From Bacillota bacterium (lineage in GTDB: Bacteria; Bacillota; Clostridia; Lachnospirales; Anaerotignaceae), in contig JAETUG010000002.1 in NCBI GenBank assembly GCA_021768705.1, positions 1 through 64,000 on the forward strand: 64,000 bases of DNA. The letters are read 5' to 3'. Positions within the stretch are counted from its first letter, which is position 1. Each line of letters opens with the position of its first letter. Positions 16,547-25,461 of this stretch are shown here, one piece after another. The notes under the pieces are model-generated. The model saw only the letters and a program-made list of their open reading frames with translations. It was not told the origin of the DNA and did no database searches. Made by a program: the position numbers and the translations under genes.

Positions 16547-17299
16547 ATGGACTATAATACCAAACTCATCAACCTGGCACTGGATGCAGGGGAAATTATG
16601 CTCAAAAACGGTGCGGAGACTTTCCGTGTGCAGGATACCATGAAGCGGATCCTTTCCACCACCGGAAGGGAAAAGATCGAAGCCACGGCCCTTTCCACTG
16701 CCCTCATCGTGACCCTGCCCCGAGAAGAAAAGGGGCCCCTTTCCATGATGCGAGGCGTCCATACCCGTACGGTCAATTTTGAAAAGGTCTGCGAAGTAAA
16801 CGATATCTCCCGTGCTTTTGTTTCCGGAAAAATTACGCTGGAAGAAGCCATTGCAAAGCTGAACGCCATACGCCAAGCCCTCTTCTACCCTATGCCCCTG
16901 CGTATCTTCGCTTATGGGATCATTTCCGGCGGCTGCGCCCTTCTCAGTGGGGAATCGGCTATCGATGGCATTCTTTCCTTTTTTATCGGGATGCTGCTGG
17001 GCTGCTTCGTTTTCTGGCTGGGGACAAAAAAAGTGCCCTATTTCTTCGAGCCTTTTCTGGGCGGAATGCTGGCGGCCTATTGCGCCTGCTGGATGGCACC
17101 GCTGTTCCCTTCATCCCATATCGATACCATCGTCATCGGCAGTATCATGCCCCTTTTGCCGGGGGTGACCTTCTCCAAGTCCATGCGTGATCTATTGGAG
17201 GGGAATCTCATCAGCGGCAGCACAAAGGCAGTAGAAGCACTGGTCATCGCCTGCTCTCTTGCAGGGGGCGTGGGTCTGACATTGGCATATTTTATGTGA
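16547..17299 (+). CDS. Threonine/serine exporter, ThrE N-terminal (YjjP-like) subunit, copy 2
   Basis: 250 residues, started at the ATG with AAAGGAGG before it. It begins MDYNTKLINLALDAGEIMLKNGAETFRVQDT and is a clear paralogue of the gene at 15211, which it matches over its whole length. A hairpin (GGGTGTCG/CGACACCC, 16508-16529) sits just before its ribosome binding site. The order YjjP-YjjB-YjjP suggests two alternative partners for one small subunit. Confidence 0.85.
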   Translation: MDYNTKLINLALDAGEIMLKNGAETFRVQDTMKRILSTTGREKIEATALSTALIVTLPREEKGPLSMMRGVHTRTVNFEKVCEVNDISRAFVSGKITLEEAIAKLNAIRQALFYPMPLRIFAYGIISGGCALLSGESAIDGILSFFIGMLLGCFVFWLGTKKVPYFFEPFLGGMLAAYCACWMAPLFPSSHIDTIVIGSIMPLLPGVTFSKSMRDLLEGNLISGSTKAVEALVIACSLAGGVGLTLAYFM

Positions 17300-17307
17300 T
17301 TGAAGAC

Positions 17308-17362
17308 TTCGGGGACTTTGTCCCCAATCCCCTACCAGGGCATCATGCCCTGGACCTGATAC
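17308..17362 (+). repeat. Multi-hairpin element, family H copy E
   Basis: Hairpin TCGGGGAC-TTT-GTCCCC, linker TCCCCTA, hairpin CCAGGGCA-TCA-TGCCCTGG, linker ACCTGATAC, then a third hairpin that here is the terminator at 17363-17394. Same plan as the copies at 20302, 38774, 43125 and 52631. Confidence 0.6.
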
Positions 17363-17394
17363 AAAAAAGTGAAGGCATACGCCTTCACTTTTTT
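17363..17394. terminator. Bidirectional terminator between convergent genes
   Basis: AAAAAAGTGAAGGC and GCCTTCACTTTTTT are perfect 14-base arms around ATAC. It serves the exporter operon on the plus strand and the zinc-ribbon gene on the minus strand. Confidence 0.85.
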
Positions 17395-17636
17395 ATTTTG
17401 TCAAACCTTGTAATGCCAACATTACAATTCTGACAAATATGCAACTCTATTCTCTTTTCATTATGGCTGCCAAATGGCTTTCTCTTCCAGTAAATCCCAT
17501 TCTTTTTTTCAACGTTTTTTTCCGTATCCCTCAGAAACGAAGGCTCTTCCTCCTCAGGAAGCCAAACCATAGGTTGCAGCGGATCTGACCATATATATCC
17601 CTGTATCATCTCTTTTCCGCAATAAGGGCATTTCAT
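17385..17636 (-). CDS. Small zinc-ribbon protein (PF20097-like)
   Basis: 83 residues with CPYCGKEM at the N-terminus and ICQNCNVGI near the C-terminus, two Cys pairs able to bind one zinc, and a central IWSDPLQPMVWLP segment typical of the short DUF6487-type proteins in Clostridia. Function unknown. The last bases lie in the terminator stem. It follows recR with a 15-base gap. Confidence 0.65.
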   Translation of the reverse strand: MKCPYCGKEMIQGYIWSDPLQPMVWLPEEEEPSFLRDTEKNVEKKNGIYWKRKPFGSHNEKRIELHICQNCNVGITRFDKIKK

Positions 17637-17651
17637 TCTGCATTTCTCCTC

Positions 17652-18248
17652 TTATAATTCCCGTCTGCCCTCCAAGGCACGAGAAAGGGTGATCTCATCC
17701 ACATATTCCAGATCGCCGCCCACAGGCACGCCATTGGCGATGCGGGTCACCTTCACGTCCAGAGGTTTCAGCAGCTTTGCAATATACATCGCCGTTGCTT
17801 CCCCCTCCACGTTAGGGTTTGTGGCAAGGATGACCTCCTCCACCGAACCGTCAATACGGCTGATGAGTTCACGGATACGGATATCCTGAGGGCCCACACC
17901 CGTCATAGGGGAAATGGCACCATGCAGCACATGATAGACACCGTGGAATTCCTTGGTTCTCTCGTAAGCCGCCATATCTCTGGGGTCTTCCACCACCATG
18001 ATGGTCTTATGATCCCGCTTCACATTGGCACAGACAGGGCAAACCTCTTCCTCCGTCAGGTTGCAGCAAACAGAGCAGTATTTTACCTGATCCTTTGCCT
18101 TCAGAATAGCTTCGGAAAGGGCCGCCACCTTTTCTCTTGGCATATGGATGATATGGAAAGCCAGCCGCTGGGCGGATTTGCCGCCGATCCCTGGCAAAGA
18201 TGCCAGTTCCTCAATCAGCCTTGTGACCGGGTTGCCGTAATAATTCAT
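17652..18248 (-). CDS. recR: Recombination mediator protein RecR
   Basis: 198 residues, the normal length. Helix-hairpin-helix ([18 protein letters not shown]), the four-Cys zinc finger ([16 protein letters not shown]) around 57-72, and the Toprim domain ([25 protein letters not shown]). It loads RecA at gaps together with RecF/RecO. The order dnaX-ybaB-recR is a standard bacterial cluster. Confidence 0.97.
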   Translation of the reverse strand: MNYYGNPVTRLIEELASLPGIGGKSAQRLAFHIIHMPREKVAALSEAILKAKDQVKYCSVCCNLTEEEVCPVCANVKRDHKTIMVVEDPRDMAAYERTKEFHGVYHVLHGAISPMTGVGPQDIRIRELISRIDGSVEEVILATNPNVEGEATAMYIAKLLKPLDVKVTRIANGVPVGGDLEYVDEITLSRALEGRREL

Positions 18249-18263
18249 AGTATCCCTTCTTTA

Positions 18264-18605
18264 TCAGAACAGACCGCCACCCAGACCGCCGGTCATTCTG
18301 CCCATTTCGTTGTTATACATTTCCTCCACCTGACGGATGGCTTCATTGACAGCAGAAATAATCAGGTCTTCCAGCATTTCCACATCATCGGGGTCCACTA
18401 CATCAGGGTTGATCTTCAATTCCTGAATCTCCTTTTTACCGGAGATCACTACTTTCACTGCACCGCCGCCGCTGGTCATTTCCAGGGTTCTTGCCGCCAG
18501 TTCTTCCTGTTTTTCCATCATCTGCTTCTGCATTTTCTGGGCCTGCTTCATCAGGTTATTCATGTTCATGCCCCCCATGCCGCCGGGGAAACCGCCTTTT
18601 GCCAT
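18264..18605 (-). CDS. ybaB: YbaB/EbfC nucleoid-associated protein
   Basis: 113 residues, start after AAGGAGG. Gly/Met-rich N-terminus ([23 protein letters not shown]), then the family core [33 protein letters not shown]. Homodimeric DNA-binding protein usually found between dnaX and recR, as here. Confidence 0.95.
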   Translation of the reverse strand: MAKGGFPGGMGGMNMNNLMKQAQKMQKQMMEKQEELAARTLEMTSGGGAVKVVISGKKEIQELKINPDVVDPDDVEMLEDLIISAVNEAIRQVEEMYNNEMGRMTGGLGGGLF

Positions 18606-18680
18606 ATTGTATTCCTCCTTGAAAATAATCCTATTTATATCTTTTTTATTGTATCGAAAATCTTACCCAATGGCAAGTAT

Positions 18681-20285
18681 TTACTCTTCTACATCCGCTT
18701 CGGGAAAATATTGTCCCAGCAGGCTTGCAAATTCCGCATCCTCTTCTGCTGTGGAAGCCTCCTCCTGCTTTCCATAGGCGGCTTCGTACCACTTATCGTA
18801 TTCTTCCTTGGTCGTGGTGCGGAGCTCAAAGCTCTTGCCTGTCTCTCTTTCCAGAACCGCGGCGATCTTATCAATGCCCCGTTCCACCATATCCGCCAAT
18901 GCAGGATATTCGCAGATAAGATACAGGAATTCATCCTCTTTAAAGCCTACTTCTACCTGCCCCAACATACTTTTCAGCACCACATCATCCACATCGTTGC
19001 GGAGCAAAGGCCATTGCTCTTTCACCTGTTTTCTGTCCTCAGGTAGTGCAGGTGGTTTCCGTTTAGGTTTCGGGGCTTCTTTTGGTTTAGCGTCGCTGCT
19101 TTGCGCCGCCTGTATCGCCACAGGCACGCCCTCGGCAACCTTCCGTTCCAATTCGCCCAGCCTTGCCGCCAATGTGGTCAGGTCTTTCTCTGTCCAAGGG
19201 GCGCAGAGCTTCATCAGCTCCACCTCCAGCAAAATACGTTCGTTGGGTGCCCATTTCAATTCGCTCTGCAGATCAGAAAATTTCCCGATCAGATAAATGA
19301 TCTCTTCGGGAGAAAGGATTTTTGCCGCCGCCTGCAGCCGTTCCCCATCCTCCTGAGAAAGATCCAGTATCTGTTTCACATCAGGGATGGTTGCCGCAAT
19401 CAGCAGATTTCTGAGATGCTGCAGCATTTCTGTGACGAACTGCTTCACATCTCTGCCGGAAAGCATCATATCCTCCACTAAAGTCATGGCTTTTTTCGCA
19501 TTTTTCTGCGCCAAGGCTTCTGTCATTTCAAAGAAAATGGTCTGGTCTACGGCGCCCATGATATCCAGCACCTTTTCCAGTGTCACTTCCTCGCCGCTGA
19601 AAAAGGCAAGGCACTGGTCTAAGATACTCAGGGAATCACGCATGGAGCCATCCCCCAGATGGGCCACATAGCGCACCGCTTCAGGGGTCACCTTCTGCCC
19701 TTCTTCCTGCAGATAGCCCATGAGGGTCTCCGCAATGGTTTCCGTGGTGATACGGCGGAAATCGAACCGCTGCACACGGGAAAGAATGGTGGCAGGAACC
19801 TTCTGGGGGTCTGTGGTTGCCAAAATGAAGATGACATGGGCAGGGGGTTCTTCCAGGGTTTTCAGCAGTGCATTAAAGGCACTATTGGAAAGCATATGCA
19901 CTTCGTCGATGATATAGACCTTGAACCGCCCTTGGGTAGGGGGGTATTTCACTTCTTCCCGAATCTCACGGATATTATCTACGCTATTGTTGGAGGCAGC
20001 GTCGATTTCGATCACGTTGACGCTTCTGCCTGCCAAAATATCCTGACATACGTCGCACTGATTACAAGGCTCCCCTTCTTCTGTGGGGTGGAGGCAGTTG
20101 ATGGCTCTGGCAAAGATTTTTGCCGTAGAGGTCTTACCGGTGCCCCGTGTGCCGCAAAACAGATAGGCATGGGACACCCGACCTGTTTTCATCTGGTTTT
20201 TTAATGTCCGAACAATATGCTCCTGCCCGATAACGCCATCAAAGGTCTGGGGGCGGAATTTCCGATACAATGCCGTATAAGCCAT
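18681..20285 (-). CDS. dnaX: DNA polymerase III subunit gamma/tau
   Basis: 534 residues. Walker A GTRGTGKTS at ~45-53, zinc-binding Cys residues around CNQCDVC, Walker B IDEVHML, arginine finger region ILSRVQRFDF, then clamp-loader domain III and a short C-terminal tau region ending in an acidic tail. Start has GAAAGGAG upstream. No slippery sequence for a gamma frameshift is obvious. It drives ybaB and recR downstream. Confidence 0.96.
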   Translation of the reverse strand: MAYTALYRKFRPQTFDGVIGQEHIVRTLKNQMKTGRVSHAYLFCGTRGTGKTSTAKIFARAINCLHPTEEGEPCNQCDVCQDILAGRSVNVIEIDAASNNSVDNIREIREEVKYPPTQGRFKVYIIDEVHMLSNSAFNALLKTLEEPPAHVIFILATTDPQKVPATILSRVQRFDFRRITTETIAETLMGYLQEEGQKVTPEAVRYVAHLGDGSMRDSLSILDQCLAFFSGEEVTLEKVLDIMGAVDQTIFFEMTEALAQKNAKKAMTLVEDMMLSGRDVKQFVTEMLQHLRNLLIAATIPDVKQILDLSQEDGERLQAAAKILSPEEIIYLIGKFSDLQSELKWAPNERILLEVELMKLCAPWTEKDLTTLAARLGELERKVAEGVPVAIQAAQSSDAKPKEAPKPKRKPPALPEDRKQVKEQWPLLRNDVDDVVLKSMLGQVEVGFKEDEFLYLICEYPALADMVERGIDKIAAVLERETGKSFELRTTTKEEYDKWYEAAYGKQEEASTAEEDAEFASLLGQYFPEADVEE

Positions 20286-20301
20286 AAAAACACTCCTTCT
20301 T

Positions 20302-20376
20302 TCCGGGACGCTGTCCCGGACCCTGCGAGGGGGTCACCCCCTCGACCCGATGCAGCAAGCAGCACTGCTGCTTGCA
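20302..20376 (+). repeat. Multi-hairpin element, family H copy C
   Basis: Hairpin TCCGGGAC-GCT-GTCCCGGA, linker CCCTGC, hairpin GAGGGG-GTCA-CCCCCTC, linker GACCCGATGC, then hairpin GCAAGCAG/CTGCTTGC. It lies between the SRP RNA terminator and the dnaX start. Confidence 0.6.
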
Positions 20377-20413
20377 AAAAGCATTCTATTTTATAATATA
20401 TCACAAACTAAAT

Positions 20414-20440
20414 ATAAAAAAAGCCTCATTTTTATGAGGC
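20414..20440 (-). terminator. Terminator of the SRP RNA gene
   Basis: Minus-strand GCCTCAT-AAAA-ATGAGGC followed by a run of seven or more T (A-run at 20414-20422). Confidence 0.8.
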
Positions 20441-20471
20441 ACAAAATTGCAATTAAATTTTCGTATTATTA

Positions 20472-20736
20472 AAGGTCCGCACGCCCGCTGTTGCCATATC
20501 GCCCCATGCGTTACCTTCTTCCACGGCTCCATCCGAGCACCCTTACCACACACACAAGTTGACTGCTTAGTGCTGCTGCCTTCCGACCCTGACACGGTTC
20601 ACAGGCTCATGTTGCGTAAGACCCGAACTTCAACACCGCTTCCGAAGGGCAGGCCATCAAGCCATACGTCGAAAGCGAGCATCACCCTCACTATAGCGGA
20701 TTGTGAGTACAGGGCACCGCTACCGCCCCGGCTAGT
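20472..20736 (-). ncRNA. ffs: Signal recognition particle RNA, large bacterial type
   Basis: The minus strand contains the SRP core GTCAGGGTCGGAAGGCAGCAG followed by CACTAAGCAG, and the 5' Alu-type start GGGCGGTAGCGGTGCCCTGTA with AATCCGCTATAG, as in clostridial SRP RNAs. Mature ends are estimated to within about 10 bases. With Ffh it targets nascent membrane proteins to FtsY. The promoter lies about 100 bases upstream, which implies a longer precursor that is trimmed. Confidence 0.93.
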
Positions 20737-20830
20737 ACGGAGATATTACTCAGTTAAAATCAGGATTTTAACTGGTTTTTACAGATATATGCAAGCCCTT
20801 CGGTGATTCTACCGAAAGTATAGCTATATT

Positions 20831-21330
<500 letters not shown>

Positions 21331-22656
21331 TTATTCCTCCGATGCCAGATACAGCTGTCCCCGCCGATCGACATTATCCTGCACCAGCCAATAATCTGTC
21401 TTGCCGTTTCCATCGAAATCGAAGGGGTAGATGCACTGACCGTAATCGATATCCTCATTGGCTGAGCGCAGCCCTTTTTCCGTCAGGATATAGCGGATGG
21501 TAGTAGCTGTGGTATCACAGGCATAAATTTCCTTGACGCCATCGCCGTTCAAATCGCCGCTGGAAATGGGGCCATAGAAATTTTCCACGCCCAGATGGGT
21601 GCTCCACAATTTACGGAAGCTACCTCCCGTAGCATGATAGAGATACAGGTCCATATTGTCAGTCATGATATATTCCTTTTTCCCGTCCCCATCCAAATCG
21701 GTCACATGGAACTGGGTCACCTGATGGCGCAGCTTTCTGCTGCCTGTCCGCTCCCAACCATTTTCCGTTTCTTCATAGATATCCATATTCTGATCGATAA
21801 ACAGATAAAGCTTGCCATCCTCTGCCCCAATGGCTGTGCAAAGCTCCCCTTCCAGAGGGATTTCCCCTGCCGCGTTCAGTTTTTCATCATAGAGCATGAT
21901 CTTTTCCGCCCGAGAATAGGTCTTTTCGCTTTCCTCTTCGCCGCTTTCCGTCACACTGGAAACCAACACCGCCAGGCGAGCATCCTTTCCGTTCAGAAAT
22001 GCCGCAGAAGTGGCTTCCAGTCCATAGCCATAGGAGAAATTACGGTAACGGCTCAGCCCATTGGCATAGCGATAGACTGCCGCTTTCCCATCCTGAATGG
22101 AAACAGCCAGCCCATTGCCATTGGCATCCTTCCCTGTGGAATAGATACCTTCGGGGGAAAATTCCCCTCTGCCCTTCTGAAAAGCAGCGCCCATGCCTGT
22201 CCAGCTTTCATAAGCACGAAAGCCGCCGTCCGCCACAAAGGGATTTCGTTCCTTCAAGCTGTAATATCCGTTATCATAGCCGCCGCTGTAGGCTACCCCT
22301 GCCAGCTGACCGCCAACGAACCAGCACTGCAGCTTTCCCGCAGTATCGCCATTATAATGGAGCAGGGAAGCCTCTGCCAAAACGGCATCCTGCCCTGCCT
22401 TGCTCTTCAGATTATATTCGCAGGCAGAGGAAGCAGAAAACAGCCGCCCGCTTTCCTCGTTATTTTCCGGCACCACTGCCGGTCCAAAGGTCAGACTGCT
22501 ACGGTCATATTCCCAATAAAATTCCTCCATCACGCCATCGATCATTTCCACATAGGATTCCTGTTCGGCAGCCGTCAGGCTGAAAGTCTTCTCCTCTTCG
22601 GCTGCACAGCCGGTGAATAACAAGAGACTTGCCACGACCATCATCCATTTTTTCAT
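21331..22656 (-). CDS. FG-GAP repeat lipoprotein
   Basis: 441 residues; signal peptide with lipobox LFTGC (Cys at 17). The C-terminal half has FG-GAP/EF-hand-like calcium loops: TDLDGDGKKEYIM, SGDLNGDGVKEIYAC and FDFDGNGKTDYWLV, consistent with a beta-propeller. The N-terminal half is unassigned. Likely a surface-anchored, calcium-binding protein of unknown partner. Start is preceded by GAAGGAAGG. Not linked to sporulation genes by any visible signal. Confidence 0.75.
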   Translation of the reverse strand: MKKWMMVVASLLLFTGCAAEEEKTFSLTAAEQESYVEMIDGVMEEFYWEYDRSSLTFGPAVVPENNEESGRLFSASSACEYNLKSKAGQDAVLAEASLLHYNGDTAGKLQCWFVGGQLAGVAYSGGYDNGYYSLKERNPFVADGGFRAYESWTGMGAAFQKGRGEFSPEGIYSTGKDANGNGLAVSIQDGKAAVYRYANGLSRYRNFSYGYGLEATSAAFLNGKDARLAVLVSSVTESGEEESEKTYSRAEKIMLYDEKLNAAGEIPLEGELCTAIGAEDGKLYLFIDQNMDIYEETENGWERTGSRKLRHQVTQFHVTDLDGDGKKEYIMTDNMDLYLYHATGGSFRKLWSTHLGVENFYGPISSGDLNGDGVKEIYACDTTATTIRYILTEKGLRSANEDIDYGQCIYPFDFDGNGKTDYWLVQDNVDRRGQLYLASEE

Positions 22657-22920
22657 AAGTACCTTCCTTCCTTCTCAAGCGAAGGAAACCGATCCCCTTC
22701 GCCCGATCAACCATAGAAAAGGAAAGACGTTTTGTCTTTTCCATATATATAACCAATATATAACCATTTTACATTATAGCTCATTCGGGCATAGAAAAAA
22801 AGGCACGAAAAAAAGTATTTGCGAAAATTTTTTTTATTCTTTAGGCATTTTACACCTTTTTTTGCCTTACGATCTCCTGTTTTTCCGCCATTTGGAGGTC
22901 TTTCATCCCCAATGTTCTTT

Positions 22921-23448
22921 TCAAAAAACCAGCTTCACCAGCCATACTGCCGCAAAGACCCCCACGATATTCGCCACCAGGGCGCAGGGCAGCGTATAAC
23001 GGGTCTTTTTGATGCCGACGGAAAGAAAATAGAGGCTCATGGTATAAAACACCGTTTCCGTACAGCTCATCATCACCGAAGCGGTCCTGCCAATAAAAGA
23101 ATCCGGGCCATATGTAGAAAAAATATCTGTCAGCAGTCCCGTTGCCGCCGAAGAGGACACCAGACGCACGATACTCAGGGGTGCCAGCTCCGCCGGAAAA
23201 TGGATGGCTTCTGCCGCAGGGCGGATCAATTCCACCAAGATTTCCAGCAGTCCCCCTGCCCGCATGACCTCTACCGCCATGATAAGACCAATCAGGGTAG
23301 GCAAAATATCCAAGACTGTTTGCAGTCCCTCCTTTGCCCCTTCCAGAAAGACTTCATAGATATCTACCTTTTTCAGACAGCCAAAGACCACGATGAACAG
23401 CACCGTTACAGGGATCAGAAAATCAGATATGGTCAAAAGGATACGCAT
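22921..23448 (-). CDS. spmB: Spore maturation protein B
   Basis: 175 residues; start at the ATG after AAAGGAG, overlapping the end of spmA. Membrane protein of the nucleoside-recognition (Gate) family: FLIPVTVLFIVVFGCLKKVDIYEVFLEGAKEG and SSSAATGLLTDIFSTYGPDSFIGRTASVMMSCTETVFYT are hallmark segments. With SpmA it is needed for spore core dehydration in Bacillus and Clostridium. Confidence 0.92.
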   Translation of the reverse strand: MRILLTISDFLIPVTVLFIVVFGCLKKVDIYEVFLEGAKEGLQTVLDILPTLIGLIMAVEVMRAGGLLEILVELIRPAAEAIHFPAELAPLSIVRLVSSSAATGLLTDIFSTYGPDSFIGRTASVMMSCTETVFYTMSLYFLSVGIKKTRYTLPCALVANIVGVFAAVWLVKLVF

Positions 23449-23449
23449 T

Positions 23450-24028
23450 TCACATTCTCCTTTCCAGCAGCTTTGCCACACAGATACCCACCAGCGTAGT
23501 GATCAGGGTTGCCACAATGCCTACCCCCACGATCTCCGCCGGGTTTTTGGAGCCAAATTCCGTCCGATAGGCCAAGATATTCACTGTCACCAGCTGCAAA
23601 GAAGTCATATTGACCGTCAGAAACATACACATGGCAGAGGATGCCGTCCCTTCCTGTTCCCGATTCAATTTCTGCAATTCCTTCATAGCCATCAGTCCTG
23701 CCGGAGTCGCCGCCCAGCCCAGACCAAGGAAATTTGCCACAAAATTTGTAGCTATGTATTTGCGGGCCCGATGGCTGCGAGGGATCGTGGGAAACAAAAA
23801 ATCCATGATGGGCGTCATTTTTCCCGCAAGGGCATCGATCATGCCGCCCCGTTCCGCAATTTTCAGCACCCCTGACCAGACAGCCACCACCCCTGCCATG
23901 GTGAAAGCCAGTTCCATGGCAGATTTGCCCCCGCCAATGACCGCTGACGTCACCATATCCATCCTTCCCAAAAATGCCCCCGTCAGAATGCCACCAATGA
24001 CAAAGAAGCCCCAGATCCCATTCAGCAT
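23450..24028 (-). CDS. spmA: Spore maturation protein A
   Basis: 192 residues from the ATG with GAGGAG 8 bases upstream; the GTG at 24037 is too close to that site. Gate-family motifs MDMVTSAVIGGGKSAMELAFTMAGV and NFLGLGWAATPAGLMAMKEL. Partner of SpmB; the two overlap and are surely co-expressed. Supports a spore-forming host. Confidence 0.93.
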   Translation of the reverse strand: MLNGIWGFFVIGGILTGAFLGRMDMVTSAVIGGGKSAMELAFTMAGVVAVWSGVLKIAERGGMIDALAGKMTPIMDFLFPTIPRSHRARKYIATNFVANFLGLGWAATPAGLMAMKELQKLNREQEGTASSAMCMFLTVNMTSLQLVTVNILAYRTEFGSKNPAEIVGVGIVATLITTLVGICVAKLLERRM

Positions 24029-24161
24029 AGACTTCACTCCTCTCCGTCCAGTTTATGCCGAAAGCTCTCCTTCCATGAAATAAAAATTCCTTCATGCAAC
24101 GAAATAAAGTTCATTTTACACCATAAAAAAAGAGGAATCGTTCCATTTTTGTCGATTTCTG

Positions 24162-24190
24162 TTGAAATATCTTTTTCCCTGTGTTAAGAT
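24162..24190 (+). promoter_or_regulatory. Promoter of the AbrB-like regulator
   Basis: TTGAAA (24162-24167), 17-base spacer, TAAGAT (24185-24190). A direct repeat of TTAAGATTT overlaps the -10 region (24184-24203), a possible autoregulatory site. Confidence 0.5.
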
Positions 24191-24244
24191 TTGGTTAAGA
24201 TTTATAAATAGTTCTGAAAAAAGAGTGGTAGGGGGAGCAAATAC

Positions 24245-24505
24245 ATGAAATCAACAGGTATCGTAAGGAAAGTAGATGAATTGGGAAGAGTTGTTCTGCC
24301 CATCGAGCTTCGCCGCAATATGGGGATCGCCATCAAGGATTCTCTGGAGATTTTCGTAGACGATAACATGATTATTTTGAAAAAATATGAGCCTGCTGAT
24401 ATCTTCACCGGCAGTATGGATGATCTGATCGATTATAAAGGCAAAAAAGTATCCAAGGCTTCTATTTTGGAAATGGCAAAGCTGGCAGGCTTGGATGTCA
24501 AATAA
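24245..24505 (+). CDS. AbrB/SpoVT-family transcription regulator
   Basis: 86 residues. N-terminal swapped-hairpin DNA-binding domain: STGIVRKVDELGRVVLPIELRRNMGI followed by DSLEIFVDDNMIILKKY, the classic AbrB core. The C-terminal ~35 residues resemble AbrB rather than the longer SpoVT. Such proteins control the transition to stationary phase and sporulation. It is monocistronic, with its own promoter and terminator. Confidence 0.9.
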   Translation: MKSTGIVRKVDELGRVVLPIELRRNMGIAIKDSLEIFVDDNMIILKKYEPADIFTGSMDDLIDYKGKKVSKASILEMAKLAGLDVK

Positions 24506-24519
24506 AATTGACCGATAGG

Positions 24520-24547
24520 AAGGACGGTAAAACCGTCCTTTTTTTAT
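24520..24547 (+). terminator. Terminator of the AbrB-like gene
   Basis: AAGGACGGT and ACCGTCCTT form a 9-bp stem with loop AAA, then a run of seven or more T. Confidence 0.9.
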
Positions 24548-24575
24548 TGACAAGATGCCATACGCCCCATAAAAT
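24547..24575 (+). promoter_or_regulatory. Promoter of the MoxR/VWA pair
   Basis: TTGACA (24547-24552), 17-base spacer, TAAAAT (24570-24575), directly after the preceding terminator. Confidence 0.7.
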
Positions 24576-24634
24576 AGGGGTATCCAAAATGATTCGTATG
24601 CGAAACAAATAAAAAGAAAGGCGTGATCCCCATT

Positions 24635-25447
24635 ATGAATCTGACATTCCAAGGCAGTGAAAATTACGTAGCCAGCGAAGAGCTGATGCGTTCCGTCAAT
24701 ATCGCAATCGCCCTGCAGAAACCTCTGCTCATCAAAGGCGAGCCCGGCACAGGCAAGACCATGCTGGCAGAAGCCATTTCTCAGGCATTGGGCAAAAAAC
24801 TCATCATCTGGAACATCAAATCCACCACAAAGGCCCAGGATGGTCTGTATGTTTACGACGTGGTACAGCGTCTGTATGACTCCCAATTCGGCAACGAAGG
24901 GGTAGATGATATCGCAAAATATGTAAAGCTGGGCAAGCTGGGGGAAGCCTTCAGCAGCGATGAACAGGTCATCCTGCTGATCGACGAGATCGACAAGGCC
25001 GATCTGGAATTCCCCAACGACCTGCTGTGGGAGCTGGATAAGATGGAATTCTATATCCCCGAAACAAAGGAAACCATCAAGGCAAAACAACGCCCTATCG
25101 TCATCATCACCTCCAATGCGGAAAAGGAACTGCCCGACGCTTTCCTGCGCCGCTGCATCTTCCATTATATCGAATTCCCCGATGCGGAACAGATGGAAGA
25201 GATCATCAAAGTGCATTTCGACCATGTAGAAGAAAACGTACTGAAACAGGTTCTGGCAACCTTCTATTGGATCAGAGGACTGTATAACATCCAGAAGAAA
25301 CCCAGCACCTCCGAAGTCATCGACTGGATCCGTGCATTGGAGCTGGGCGGCGTGCCTTCCCATAAGATCAAAGAAACCGTTCCTTTCGCAGGGGTTCTGC
25401 TGAAAAAGAACGAAGATATCGACACCATGAGAAGATACTTGAAGTAA
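24635..25447 (+). CDS. MoxR-type AAA ATPase
   Basis: 270 residues; I favour the ATG at 24635 over the GTG at 24623, which is too close to AAAGG. Walker A GEPGTGKTM at ~37-45, Walker B LLIDEIDKAD, sensor ITSNAEKELPDAFLRRC with the arginine finger. MoxR ATPases act with VWA-domain partners in assembly or activation of other complexes, and the VWA gene follows after 14 bases. The client is unknown. Confidence 0.88.
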   Translation: MNLTFQGSENYVASEELMRSVNIAIALQKPLLIKGEPGTGKTMLAEAISQALGKKLIIWNIKSTTKAQDGLYVYDVVQRLYDSQFGNEGVDDIAKYVKLGKLGEAFSSDEQVILLIDEIDKADLEFPNDLLWELDKMEFYIPETKETIKAKQRPIVIITSNAEKELPDAFLRRCIFHYIEFPDAEQMEEIIKVHFDHVEENVLKQVLATFYWIRGLYNIQKKPSTSEVIDWIRALELGGVPSHKIKETVPFAGVLLKKNEDIDTMRRYLK

Positions 25448-25461
25448 GTAGGTGAGTACAA

